Positions 11,001 to 21,679 of a DNA stretch of 64,000 nt are shown here, in pieces. Position numbers and translations under genes: made by a program. This stretch comes from Hippophae tibetana. Its lineage: Eukaryota; Streptophyta; Magnoliopsida; Rosales; Elaeagnaceae. The number at the start of each line of letters is the position of its first letter. Position 1 is the stretch's first letter. The DNA lies in assembly GCA_037013495.1 (NCBI GenBank), contig CM072812.1, positions 73,973,340 through 74,037,339 of the forward strand. Direction: 5' to 3'. The notes below the pieces were generated by a model that was given only the letters and a program-made list of their open reading frames with translations, was not told where the DNA came from and ran no database searches.

Positions 11001-11580
11001 AAATAGACTACAAAAACGAGATCTACGCAAAAAACTGGGTAGGGTGAACCTGTATTGCGAAAATCTAGTTAACGGTCAACGGTCAACGGGCAGTCCGGTC
11101 AACGGTCACGGTCAATGGCAGTGCGGTCAACGGTCAGGCCGGTCATGGTCAGTGGGTTCTGTGACGTCATTTGGCGATGATGATGATGTCAGCCCTACGT
11201 AAGGTACTGATGGCGTCACGAGTAGAGCGCAGCGTGCTTGGCGCGTTAGATCCACGCGCAGTTACTGTTGGTGGTGCGTGAGAGCGCGTACGGTGGCTTA
11301 TGACTGTGATACTTCCACGGTTGTGTAGATCCGGTCGAGCCGATCATAGTGGTATATGCAGAAAAAAATTCGGAACAATATGCACGGCAGCGGCGGTGAT
11401 TGCAGTTGTTTGTATGGTGCGGAACTCCTTAACAACGGCGACTGTAGTTCCGGAACCTAAAGACAACGGCTAAAAGACGTCGGAGGTTCAACGGTGAATG
11501 ATTGTAGCGGCTATTGTGACAGCGGAAGCTATAAGGGTTGAATAACACACAAAAAAAACACTACTAGAAAGACAAGAATA
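11001..11580 (-). other. GC-rich leader of Copia element
   Basis: Untranslated region between PBS and gag. It is markedly more GC-rich than any other stretch in the window and holds a degenerate GGTCAACGG-type minisatellite at about 11070-11150 (plus-strand reading). No coding potential was recognised. Confidence 0.7.
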
Positions 11581-11595
11581 GTGGCTTTGATACCA
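11581..11595 (-). other. Primer binding site (initiator tRNA-Met, one mismatch)
   Basis: Minus strand TGGTATCAAAGCCAC directly after the 5' LTR end; one change from TGGTATCAGAGCC. Confidence 0.9.
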
Positions 11596-11782
11596 TGTTA
11601 GAAATACTTAATGATTGTATTCTATTCTGTGAATAAATGAATATACATGGTGTCTTTATATAGGAATTACAAATAAACTATATATGTCTAAAGTAACTAG
11701 ATATAGATATACCAGAAATAAAGACATATACATTAGCAGATATATATATATATATTAATATATTACTAGATATACATTAACA
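11596..11782 (-). repeat. 5' LTR of Copia element (right)
   Basis: 187 bp, TG...CA, partner of 6625-6830. Followed by CTTAA at 11783-11787. Confidence 0.95.
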
Positions 11783-11787
11783 CTTAA
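11783..11787. repeat. Target site duplication CTTAA (right)
   Basis: Exact match to 6620-6624. Confidence 0.9.
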
Positions 11788-13352
11788 AACCCATAAATAT
11801 GAATTAGTTTTAGAACATCAAGAGATACGACCAAAGACCCAATGACAAGTTGAAATTGATCCTAGAAAGTTAATACTCATATTGTATCACTCACCTTAAT
11901 TCTATAGATATTATTCACCAAAGATCTAATGATGATAGGATGCCACAAGGTTTATAATTCCTTGATAAGTCGGGTTGTAAAGGAACAAATAAGTCTTAAA
12001 ACTCCCAATTTTGATATAAATTAAACATAAATTAAAATCTAAGTTGTCCTCTAAAGTTGACTGCTAAATAATATATATAAGAAAAAAATATATGAGACCC
12101 GAAAAGAAACTAAACAAAAGCTTTTTGAGCAGATCAATGCTAGAAAAAATGAAATTAAGTATATGTGTCGCTGCACACAATAAACCATGCCGCAACGAGG
12201 TCTAAAAACTAAAAGATATCCCGAAAGCCTCATGCTGTGATGGAAAACAATTCACACTGCGTCATGAAATAATAAAGTGGGAACCAAAATCCATCAAGAG
12301 CTCTATACTGTAGAGGACTATAACTCATATTGTAGTGCACCTTCAGTTTCCAAAATTCCTCTTATTTCTATGACTCATTCATTCCATGCATTTTGCTCCA
12401 TTTGTGGCACCATTTGATCATGATTTAGCTTTTGAATAAACCTCTTCAATGCTTCCTTGAATTACTTTATCTTTGATCTCGTGATAGGTCTACTCAAAAT
12501 TTGTAATGATTCACGATTCTCATCGGTCTTCCTCTTCTCAATAGGATTCGATCTCGAATCTTCACCTTTATAGTCAAAAGAAGAAAGATCACAAACATTA
12601 AAATAATGTTTTAAATGATGCAAACCTCATGTTAGCTCGATCCTTGAACCTTACAAACGTGAATTGGTTTGAGAACTCTAAGAGACACAACCAAAAGCCC
12701 AATGAAAAATTGCATTGATCCTAAAAAGTTAATACTTAAATTATAGGACTCATTTTGACTTTATGGATATTAATCACCAAAGATCAAATGATCATATGAT
12801 ACCACAAATTTGCAAATCCCTTGATTAAGCTCTCAACTTTAATATAAATCAAATGTATATTAAAATCTAAATTGGCCTCTAAAACTGATGGTTAAAACAT
12901 ATATATAAGCAAAAAAATTAATGAAACCCTAAAAGTAATAAATTAACACATTTTGAATAGGTCAAGAAGAGAAAAAATGAAATTAAGTGTGAGTGTTGCA
13001 GTGCACAATAAACCATGACACGAAACGGTCCAAAAATAGGAAAATAAAAGATATTTTAAGAGTCTCATGCCGCATATTCATATTACGCTACAAAATAATA
13101 GACTAGGAACCAAAATTAACCCAAGATCTCTATGCCACGGTGGACTACTCATGTCGTGACATGCCTTCAATTTTCAAAATTTCTTTTCTTTTGGTCATTG
13201 GTTCATGCCATGTCTTTTGTTCCATTTGTGGCACCCTTTGATAATGATTTTGCTCTTGAATAAGCTCACTCAATGTTTATTTGAGTTGTTTCATCTTTGA
13301 TCTCATGATAAGTCTACTCAAAATTTGTAACAATTCATGATTCCCATCAATG
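11788..13352 (-). repeat. Diverged tandem pair of LTR-like sequences (probably Gypsy)
   Basis: Two copies with an offset of about 820-860 bp: about 11790-12560 (plus its left end at about 6560-6624, before the Copia insertion) and about 12600-13352. Read on the minus strand each copy has a short coding-like piece (SRPITRSK, then a Lys/Gln-rich stretch), a TATATA region and a C-rich end. In plants RPITRS-type motifs occur at the ends of Gypsy polyproteins, so the pair could be LTRs with overlapping coding tails. No open frame survives. Classification is tentative. Confidence 0.5.
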
Positions 13353-13359
13353 ACTTTTA

Positions 13360-14240
13360 AGTGAAAATACTTATAAAAATATTTATTAAGTTCGATTAGT
13401 TCAAGTTCATATATATTATCTTATTGTATTTCACTTATTTATTAAATGAAGTATGTAATTCTTGTTAATATCGTACTAAATCACTCATGTTTTGTATGTC
13501 AGTATCATAAATTCACACATACTACTCATAAAATAGTTATTATTGTATATTTATTTTTTCACTAAAGTAATAAATTAATTAATCGTTAGTCTTTTCTTTT
13601 TTTACACCAATAAATATCAAAATGTTCTAATAATAAATATATTTTTTATGAATAATTATTTTAGTACTTTTACACAAAAACTGACATTTTTGGTTGTAGT
13701 TTTTTCCTTGTACATCAATAAATATCAAAATGTTTCTAAAATAAATATATTTCTTATTAATTATTATTTTGATAGTTCTATTATGTAATAACTTTACATT
13801 TATGCTTTGAATAATTATTTTAATTATATCAAGGATGATAATTCATATGCTAAATACTTACCGAGAGGATTGGATGTACCCAATTCATTATAATTAGATC
13901 ATGTTTGTGTCGAACTAAATATTTTTTTATCAAGATCATATCAATTAAAAAATAGTCTATTAATATAAATTATTTTAAGTAAAAATGTTTATAAAAACCT
14001 TTATTAAGTTCGATCTAATCATATGTATTGTGTTCATGTAAATTAAACTTCATACATAATATTAAAATTTCAATAAAACAAGTTCATATATGTTATTTTA
14101 TTATATTTAAATTATTTATTAAATAAAGTTATGCAAGTCTTATCAATATCTTGTCAAATAACTCATATTTGTATCTTGTTTGAATTTTATTGTTCATGAA
14201 TAATAATTATTATATATTTATTCTTTACTATTGTAACAAA
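13360..14240 (+). repeat. Dispersed AT-rich repeat, two tandem units
   Basis: The block starting AGTGAAAATACTTATAAAAA at about 13370 recurs at about 13977. Between them a segment with CAATAAATATCAAAATGTT occurs twice (about 13610 and 13707) and also at about 6323. The same sequence is found in reverse at about 38880-39335 and weakly at 44880-45035. No coding capacity; family unknown. Confidence 0.55.
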
Positions 14241-15976
14241 TTGATAAATTATTTATTTTAAGAATATTTCTATAAACCATCTTCTAGGATCCTTAAACTT
14301 ATATCTTATATCTTTGAGACAAAGTCCCTACATTTTACTAAAATGTGATATTTTACTCCTTAAAATCTTAAAATTTAGAAATTAAATTGCATTATTTTTC
14401 TTAAATTATGACCTTGGTGTCACCTTTTGTATTCTATAAATCTTTGTTTTACATAAGTATCTTTTTCTTAAATAAATATACTAAATTGTAATAATCAAAA
14501 CCTACAATTAAAAAAAATAATACGTCTCAACAACTATCCTCCCATAATTTTTTATACAAAATGGAAGCAATGATATGTAATAGAATAAATTCATATTATA
14601 TATTTGTTTCTATTAAAATTGGTAAAGTACTATAAGAAGTTTTGGGCACAATTGAACGGGTAAGCAAAACCTTATATTTGAAAATAAGAATTACAATTTT
14701 ACATTGTAAGATTAAATAAGTATATATTGTACAAGGAAAAAATGTAGCCGTTGAAAATTAAACACAATTAGAGAATTGTGGACCTATTAAAGAAACAAAT
14801 CATGAGCTTATAAGGTAATAAATCAGAATCAACCATAATCCCTATCATCCTTGATCTTTGTCTACCAACTCATTTTGTTTAATTTCCTTTGGAAAGTTGA
14901 GTTGTCCATTTTGAATCATTCCTCATTGAATGCCTTGATTTGCATTATTGTGTTATTATTAACAATAATCAACAACTATGGAAATACGTATATAAGACTT
15001 TTCTCGTACGCTTTTTCTTAATCCAAAAAAGAAAAAATAAATATTTATACATTTGTGCAAGGCTCCTAAGTTACATTAGAGGTATAAAATAAGATTTTAT
15101 ATCTCATTATTTTGTAGTACAATTAATTAATTTTAATAATTCATTTTATCTTATCATGTTTATTTTTAATGGGTTTAGATGATATAAGTTAAGATATTTA
15201 TTTATTTAAAAGGGATCTAAATGGTACAAATAATATTACAAAAGTGATAAATTGTAACAAGATTATCTATAATATAAAAATTTAATAAAAAGAAAAAGGA
15301 ATATAAGGTAACTCAACTCTTCTTTATTATTTTTATTATAAGGTGACCTGTTAAAAATATATAAGTAGTACGTCTATGTTAATAAGAACATTGAGAGGGG
15401 TTATCTTATGTTAGGAATATTATAACTTTAATTTAAATAGAATAAAATAAAATAAAATGATATTTAAATATTATGTGATAATTTTAAACTATGAATTTAT
15501 TATATTGATATTAAATGTGAAATAGAGGGTTGAAACAATTCATTTTATACCTTTAAACTATATCGAAAAAAATGTTTACTACGAGTATTGATAAAAAAAA
15601 TATACTTATGGATAAATTAAATTTGAAAATTAAATAAATTAATACCATTAAAACTTATACATAATAATAAAAATAACATCAAATAATATTAAACGGGATT
15701 AAATTAGATAGAGTTTAATATTAAATAGATCTAAATAGTTTTAATTCAACTTGAATATCATTCAATTACATTGTGTTTATTATAAAATTATGAATTTTAT
15801 ATTTTTTTAATATTTTAATAGTGAAAATATATAAATTTGATATAAAAGATCATTTTTTATGATTAAAAGTTTTAATTGCATTATTTTTATTATTTTTCAT
15901 AATATATTTTGTATCATTGATATATTGAATTTAGTGATAATTATTACTAAAAACAATTCTTTACATATCTGCATAA
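14241..15976. other. AT-rich intergenic sequence
   Basis: No gene, RNA or element boundary was recognised; only low-complexity A/T tracts and scattered stops in all frames. Confidence 0.6.
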
Positions 15977-15985
15977 CCTTTTTCA
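15977..15985. repeat. 9-bp target site duplication CCTTTTTCA (left)
   Basis: Identical to 17257-17265; nine bases is the duplication size of Mutator-like transposons. Confidence 0.85.
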
Positions 15986-15986
15986 C

Positions 15987-17256
15987 GGGATTTGTCTAGG
16001 GCACATATATTATTAGTTTAAAAATAGATTTAACTGGATTATTATTTAGAAATAGGCATATGATAACTTCTTTAACCATTTACCAGTTAAATATTTTCTT
16101 CTTATCTCTCTTTTCCTAAATTATTTTTCTTTTTTTATGCCGATCAAATTTTTTTTCTTCTCCCTCGTATCCTAACTTTACTTCTCTAATTATCAAACAC
16201 GATCAATTTTTAATAAATAATAATTTATTTTTATTATAAATAAAAAATAATAAAAATAATTTATATTTATATTTATATAATAAAAAATATTTTTTTATAA
16301 CAAATAACTTACCAAAATTTTATTATAAAATAATAATAATAAATAGTTACAATAATGTTATAAAAAATATTAACACCTTATAAATTTATAATTAATTTTA
16401 AATACACAAATCTCTTTTATCATATTATATATTAAAATTTTATTTTAAAAAATAAAAAATAATTTATTTTATATTAAAATAAATATAAATTTATACGAAA
16501 ATGATATACTAAACATTTTGATAATTCATAAATAATATAATATTAATTATAATTATGATATAAAAATTATATTTATAAAACTAATTAAATTATTAAAAAA
16601 ATTGTGAAGCCGAGAATCCAACTTTTTACAAGATACAATACAAACGCAAAATATTATATCACAAATTTTATGTGAAAACATTATTTAATATAATATTATT
16701 ATAATTATTTTTATTATTAGTATAATAAAATATATAAATTATATCTAATTAATTATATTTTAATACTTAAAATATAATTATTATTAATAAATATTTGTTA
16801 TCTTAGTAATAATTAAAATTATAATAATATTAGAGATATATGTTATAATGTAATCTATTTTTTAATTTTTTTAATATTAAATAATTTTTTTTTAAAATGT
16901 CAAAAAAATTGCATAAAATTATTGTAACTATTTATTATTATTATTTTATAATAAAATTTTGATAAGTTATTTGTTATAAAAAATTATATATTTTTTATTA
17001 TATAAATATAAATTATTTATATTATTTATGAATTATCAAAATGTTAGTGGAAGAAGTGGTTGCTAATTAGAGAAGTAAAGTTAAGGTACGATAGTAAAAG
17101 AAAAAAAGCAGAAGAAAAGAAAAAGAAATTAGGAAAGGAGAGAGAATAAGAAAAAAATTCACCGGTTAAAGAAGTTATAATATGATTATTTCTAAATAAA
17201 AATTCACTTAAAAGTATTTCTAAATTATAATAATATATTTGCCCTATACAAATCCC
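15987..17256. mobile_element. MULE-like foldback element, non-autonomous
   Basis: About 1.27 kb with long terminal inverted repeats of roughly 390 bp. The left end reads GGGATTTGTCTAGGGCA; the right end, reversed, GGGATTTGTATAGGGCA. The arms pair through recognisable blocks (AACTTCTTTAACC, AACTTTACTTCTCTAATTA, AACAAATAACTTA, AATAGTTACAATAAT). A 9-bp direct repeat flanks the element, with one extra C at 15986 on the left. The middle (about 16400-16860) is very AT-rich with no transposase. Long TIRs plus a 9-bp TSD point to Mutator-like transposons, which would need a transposase in trans. The transcript of either strand could form a long hairpin. Confidence 0.85.
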
Positions 17257-17265
17257 CCTTTTTCA
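17257..17265. repeat. 9-bp target site duplication CCTTTTTCA (right)
   Basis: Exact copy of 15977-15985. Confidence 0.85.
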
Positions 17266-17832
17266 TGAAACAAATGTACCGTTATATCAATTTAAAATGA
17301 TAAATGTTTACATGTATTTCTCAAATGCACGTGGTTCACTTAATGATTTAACAATATCGGTTACAGTAAGAAAAAATAATCTAAAAAATACTTAATTCTT
17401 GGTCGCCACGTTAGTTTTCATCCCTTGTCGTTGGCTAATTTTGAATTTTCTCTTTAAAGAACGAAGTAACTATATTAATTATAATATTATTAATAATATT
17501 ATCTAAGATTAGCTAATATAATAATATTAAAATATGAGAGACTTTTGTATTATAAAAGTAATGAAAAATAAAATAAAAGAGATAATCATGAACTAATAAA
17601 TGATACTAAGGTGAAACTTCTTATTAATTATATAAATTTAATACTAAAAATATAATATAATCACAAAAAAATAATACAACAATATATTTGTATTACTAAT
17701 TAAAATTGAATGTTATTTTATACGTCTCAATAAATTCAAATAATATGTTTGTAAATTTTAAGATAATCCGATCACATATTTATTAGGTTATCTTGTATTG
17801 AATTCTTACTAACCAAATTAATTATCCATGGC

Positions 17833-18024
17833 ATGTCTCTTTTTGTTTTCACAACTCTGTTCCTAGTTGCCACAATAATTGGAATTGTTGATGGAGTTAA
17901 TTCAAACAAAAACTCTTATAAGATGGGCATTTTATGTACAAATCACTTGAAGTCCCAATCACAAAAAAATCAACATTTTTTTTTCGAAATTAATCATATA
18001 TTTATACTAGTTATGCCCACCTAA
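17833..18024 (+). CDS. Unrecognised 63-residue ORF with secretory-like N-terminus
   Basis: ATG at 17833. The first ~21 residues (SLFVFTTLFLVATIIGIVDG) are hydrophobic and end in small residues, like a signal peptide; the rest is polar (NSNKNSYKMG) and ends in a second hydrophobic stretch. Known plant secreted small peptides have such a layout, but no conserved cysteine pattern or C-terminal peptide motif is present and the tail overlaps an AT-rich repeat. A further ATG at 17827 in another frame is closed after 12 codons. It may be a first exon, or chance. Confidence 0.2.
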   Translation: MSLFVFTTLFLVATIIGIVDGVNSNKNSYKMGILCTNHLKSQSQKNQHFFFEINHIFILVMPT

Positions 18025-18076
18025 AAACAAACATATATTAATACTAGTTATGCCCATCTTGCCCGTTAACGCGGGG
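18014..18076 (-). mobile_element. Helitron-like 3' ends, two adjacent copies (candidate)
   Basis: Minus strand: stem CCCGCGTTAACGGG, spacer, GGGCATAACTAG then TATTAATATATG; a second GGGCATAACTAG then TATAAATATATG lies about 40 bases on. Both fit the hairpin-CTAG end and AT target of Helitrons, although the hairpin-to-CTAG spacing is longer than usual. No helicase was seen. Confidence 0.3.
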
Positions 18077-18691
18077 CTTTCACTTGAAAAATACTGCCTC
18101 TTTTTCTAATAATTCCTTTTTACTAATAACTCTTCCATTTGACATACTTGCTCTTCAAAAATTAGCAATGTTCTTAGGCAATTTCTTTTAAACTTGACAT
18201 TGTTCGGATCGGATTTGTTATAAAAAAAAAACACACATTGTTCTGATCGAAACATACTAATTTTTTTTGCTTGGACTCCGTAATCTTTTGCTTACTATTT
18301 ATGGTTATCTTTTATGGAAAGATTAATGACATAATATTTTATACAATTTATTACACTTTTTTATCTCAATAGTTAAAATTTATTAAAAATAAAGATAAAA
18401 TTAATTCATTAAATATTTCATATAAAATTATGGAGATAAGATGATAAAATAATTGTTATATCATGTAAATTTTAATATTATATATATTAAATTATGATAA
18501 AAACTTTATATGCATATGAATCATGGACTCTTGTGACCATTGATTTGGATTAATGTGTACTTAAAATTTTTACTGATATACATGTTTCAAGTAACACATT
18601 CAAATTACAATAAGTACCTTTTTAATTAAAAAATTATCAAGATCTAATTATTAACAAATGTTTGTATTTTCTCTTCTTTTTTTCACAAATA

Positions 18692-18696
18692 ATAAT
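18692..18696. repeat. Target site duplication ATAAT (left)
   Basis: Matches 22142-22146. Confidence 0.8.
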
Positions 18697-19199
18697 TGTT
18701 TGCACATATACCATTAGAGCCCATATACCAACATAATCCCACTACCAATAATCCCATGGCTAAACCCAAATATTGGACCAATGAGCCCACGACCTAGTCA
18801 GAAGAACAAATCAATGCATTTTTTGCCCAACCTGGAGACAAGATCGAAAACCCCAAGAGACAACCCTAAAATTAAATTAACGTAAGTCAACTGTCCAACC
18901 TGGAGACAAGGCCCATGACCCCAAGGGATAGCCTGAAGACCTTAACAATGTGTAATTCCCCAGTTTACACATCGCTTAGCCATGTAATCAAGCATATTCT
19001 AGTATGCCTAGCCCTAGGGGCTAAATCAACCACATGGTCGTACCTATGGATCAATACGTACCCTAGGTTCTACACCTAAAGTAATTAGAGTTGGCCATGT
19101 GAACTTGGTTTTTTGTATAAATAGGTAAAGGTTTGAGTCATTTGGGGACTTTTTAACCCTCATATATTGCAACTTATCTGTAGGACTTTCTCTCAAATA
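18697..19199 (+). repeat. 5' LTR of Gypsy element
   Basis: Aligns with 21674-22141 through blocks such as CCTATGGATCAATACG, GTATAAATAGGT (TATA-like, about 19115) and GACTTTCTCTCAAA. The region holds tandem copies of an ACCTGGAGACAAG motif (about 18830 and 18900). Confidence 0.85.
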
Positions 19200-19201
19200 T
19201 T

Positions 19202-19218
19202 TTGGCGCCTAACGTAGC
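19202..19218 (+). other. Putative primer binding site of Gypsy element
   Basis: TTGGCGCCTAACGTAGC directly after the 5' LTR. TGGCGCC starts are common at plant Gypsy primer sites; the tRNA was not identified. Confidence 0.6.
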
Positions 19219-20960
19219 ATCCTAAGCTTTTTTGGTTGAAGAATAATGTTAGGACCTCATAGCTTTTGTAAAACATAAAGAGTCAGCCCAAAATAGGAGA
19301 ATTCAAACCCATAGAAAGGATTTCACCCCATAGGTAGAAGCTTCAATCATTTTTTTAGTTAATTTGGAACCATCTCACCCAGTTTAGAAGGAATTCAAGC
19401 CTAAGAGTCAAAATGAAAGCCCACCCACTGAATAGTTAGAAACTTAGAGACCATTCAAATAACTAGAATCTTAGGTTAGGACACCCAATCGAGAGAACAA
19501 CTCAGAACCTGATATCGAGCATTCAGAATACTAGGTTGCATCAAGCACCCATTTTAACAGAGAACCTCCTCCTTTTCCAATGGCCTTTCATGGCTCGGTC
19601 ATACTAGAGACCATCCAACTATAACTAGAATTCCTACAATAGGCTATACTTCAAATCCAATAGGATAACCAATATTCAAGACAACTTTTGGCATACCAAG
19701 TACTCCATGAGAGAAGCCCAAAACCATAAAGAGCAACTGAAGTGTTGAATCACAGTTCGAATAGCGAAGTAGACATTCCATTAGTCAAGAACAATGTACC
19801 AAAAGCCATACTAGCCCAAAATACCAATAACCTAGAATTTCAAAGGGAAGAGCCTCTTGAGACAATAGCTAAGTATGAAGCCCATATGAAATAAGTGAAG
19901 CACAAAATGGTTACATGAAGAGGTTCAAGGCAAAGAAGTTGGAAATTTTAAGGTGTCCTAGCTCCATTGCCATATAGGCATTTTGAAAGGGGTCATCAAA
20001 AACTCTGGATTGTTTATGGAGCTAACTAAAATGACATCGTGATCTTTAGTGGCCATGTACATATAGGCATAAAAAATTGTAAACCTAGGAGTTGGTAGAA
20101 AATCCTTATGTTGAAAAGATCCAGAAAGAAAAGAAATATGAAAAGGAGATGAGGCCAATGATCTATAATCAAGGGAGACCTATGGACCAAGGACCTCCAA
20201 TCCATATGTCTTTGATGGCCACCTCAAATGAGAAACCCAAACAGAGACAACACAATATAATATTCATTTGACAAAGACACAAGACACTACACGAGTAATT
20301 GTAGACACTTCAAACATGAGATAGTATTACTAATGCCTAGAGGCCACTTGAGGGAACTTGTCAACAAAGATCCCATCAAGGAAAGAAAGAGAAGCCCACA
20401 ACATGGTAGGGGTAATCAACATAGACTTTCTATATCAGGGGAGGCACAACCTAAGGATGTTGATAGAAATGTAAGAACTTTCCATACCATTCATAGAGGG
20501 CCTAATATATTTAACCTATTAGGAAATTCATGAAAGTGGCATGCCACGGAAGGACAAAGTATTCCACACTCTACATATGGTGTCGAGCCAAAACCTAACC
20601 AACCCATCATCTTTGATAAAGGTGAGATGCTCATTTCATATGATGATCCTTTGGTTTTTACCACCCAAGTAGCAAGTTACAAGATAAGGAAGGTCTTAGT
20701 TGACAATGGTAGCTTCTTATACCTATTATGTCTTGCTAAGCTATAGAAAATTGAAGTCCAACAAGTAGAAACCACTATAAAAGAACTAGCATTAGTAGGT
20801 TCTAATGGAAGTATGATGATGTTGATAGTTATCATAAGGCTATCATTATCATTACCAAGGATGATTGTACCAAAATATTTTATGGTATTGGATATTCCAT
20901 CTCCTTACAACATTATATTAGGAAGACCATATTTATATAGATTACAAGGATACCTTCTAC
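19219..20960 (+). pseudogene. Gypsy gag and aspartic protease relic
   Basis: Little is recognisable up to about 20250. At 20260-20530 the gag C-terminus is seen: NCRHFKHEIVLLMPRGHLRE followed by a basic Arg/His-rich tail, as in Gypsy gag just before protease. The protease spans about 20600-20960: ISYDDPLVFTTQVA, the active-site region VLVDNGSFLYLL (D-N-G where D-S-G or D-T-G is required), and YNIILGRPYLYRLQ. Several in-frame stops interrupt it. Retropepsin normally processes the Gag-Pol precursor in the particle. Confidence 0.8.
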
Positions 20961-21234
20961 CATACACCAAGAAATTAAGTACCCTATGACTCTAGGGATA
21001 GAACCTGTAAGGGATGATCAAGAAAGAGCTTGTAGTTGTTATGTCTCTACTTTCAAAAGGTTACAAGTAAAATAGCAATCAAAGATCAGGCAACCTATAA
21101 CAATAAGAATGTTGGACCCAATCAATACTGTGGACTCAAAGATTGAGATGGTGTATAAGGGAGAGAATGAAAGATAATTGGTCAAAATATGCACCAAACT
21201 AGAAAGAGATTTGAAAACAAACCTAACTGCCAAT

Positions 21235-21679
21235 TAGAAATAAGGATGTGTTGGCTTGGAATCCAACAAAAATGACAAGGGTTAACTCGGGAGTCATCAT
21301 AGATAGAATTAATGTTAACTCACAAACAAGGCCTATAAAACAAAGAAAACCAAAATTTGTAAGGGAGAAGTAGTTTGATTAAAAAATAGGTTAATTCATC
21401 AAAAGAGGTCAGATGGGTCAAGGAAGTTGATTACCCTACCTAGTTATCTAATGTGTATTACTAGTGTAAACTTCACATATGTAAATAGAGCCATACTAAA
21501 AGATTGTTTTCTTCTATCAAGCATCGATCAACTGGTTGATGTATTACTAGTTTTGGTCTTATGGGCTTTATGGATGCATACTCAAGATATCACCAAATCA
21601 AAATGCATCATGAGAACGAGGAAACAACTTCATTTTTTATAGAAGAAGGCACATTCTACTACACTGGAATGCCATTTGA
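21235..21679 (+). pseudogene. Gypsy reverse transcriptase, N-terminal half only
   Basis: Shows VIIDRINVNSQTRPIKQRK, SSIDQLVD, GFMDAYSRYHQIKMH-like residues (from the alternative frame around 21560-21610), ENEETTSFFIEEGTFYY and TGMPF, all in the order of the Gypsy RT fingers and palm. It stops at MPF, where the catalytic YxDD part should follow, and passes directly into LTR sequence at about 21675. Frame changes occur near 21420 and 21560. Confidence 0.85.

Larger units (their letters stand above)
6625..11782 (-). mobile_element. Structurally complete Copia retrotransposon, minus strand
   Basis: Short LTRs (206 and 187 bp), perfect 5-bp CTTAA target duplication, PBS beside the right (5') LTR, polypurine tract beside the left (3') LTR, and gag, zinc knuckle, protease, integrase, RT and RNase H in Copia order on the minus strand. 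By eye the LTRs differ by seven substitutions plus one extra 19-bp tandem unit (ACTAGATATGTCTAAAGTA) in the left copy, so insertion was fairly recent. Almost the whole polyprotein remains in one frame; damage is ten stops and a one-base deletion. It inserted into an older LTR-like repeat whose sequence resumes across the TSD. Confidence 0.95.
17266..18691. other. AT-rich intergenic sequence with a doubtful small ORF
   Basis: Mostly A/T-rich with no recognised gene. Contains the weak ORF 17833-18024 and the Helitron-like ends at about 18014-18076, each listed separately. Confidence 0.55.

Noticed and set aside
19958-20158. Minus-strand ORF in the Gypsy gag region
   Set aside because: Shadow; neighbouring plus-strand gag and protease residues fix the polarity.
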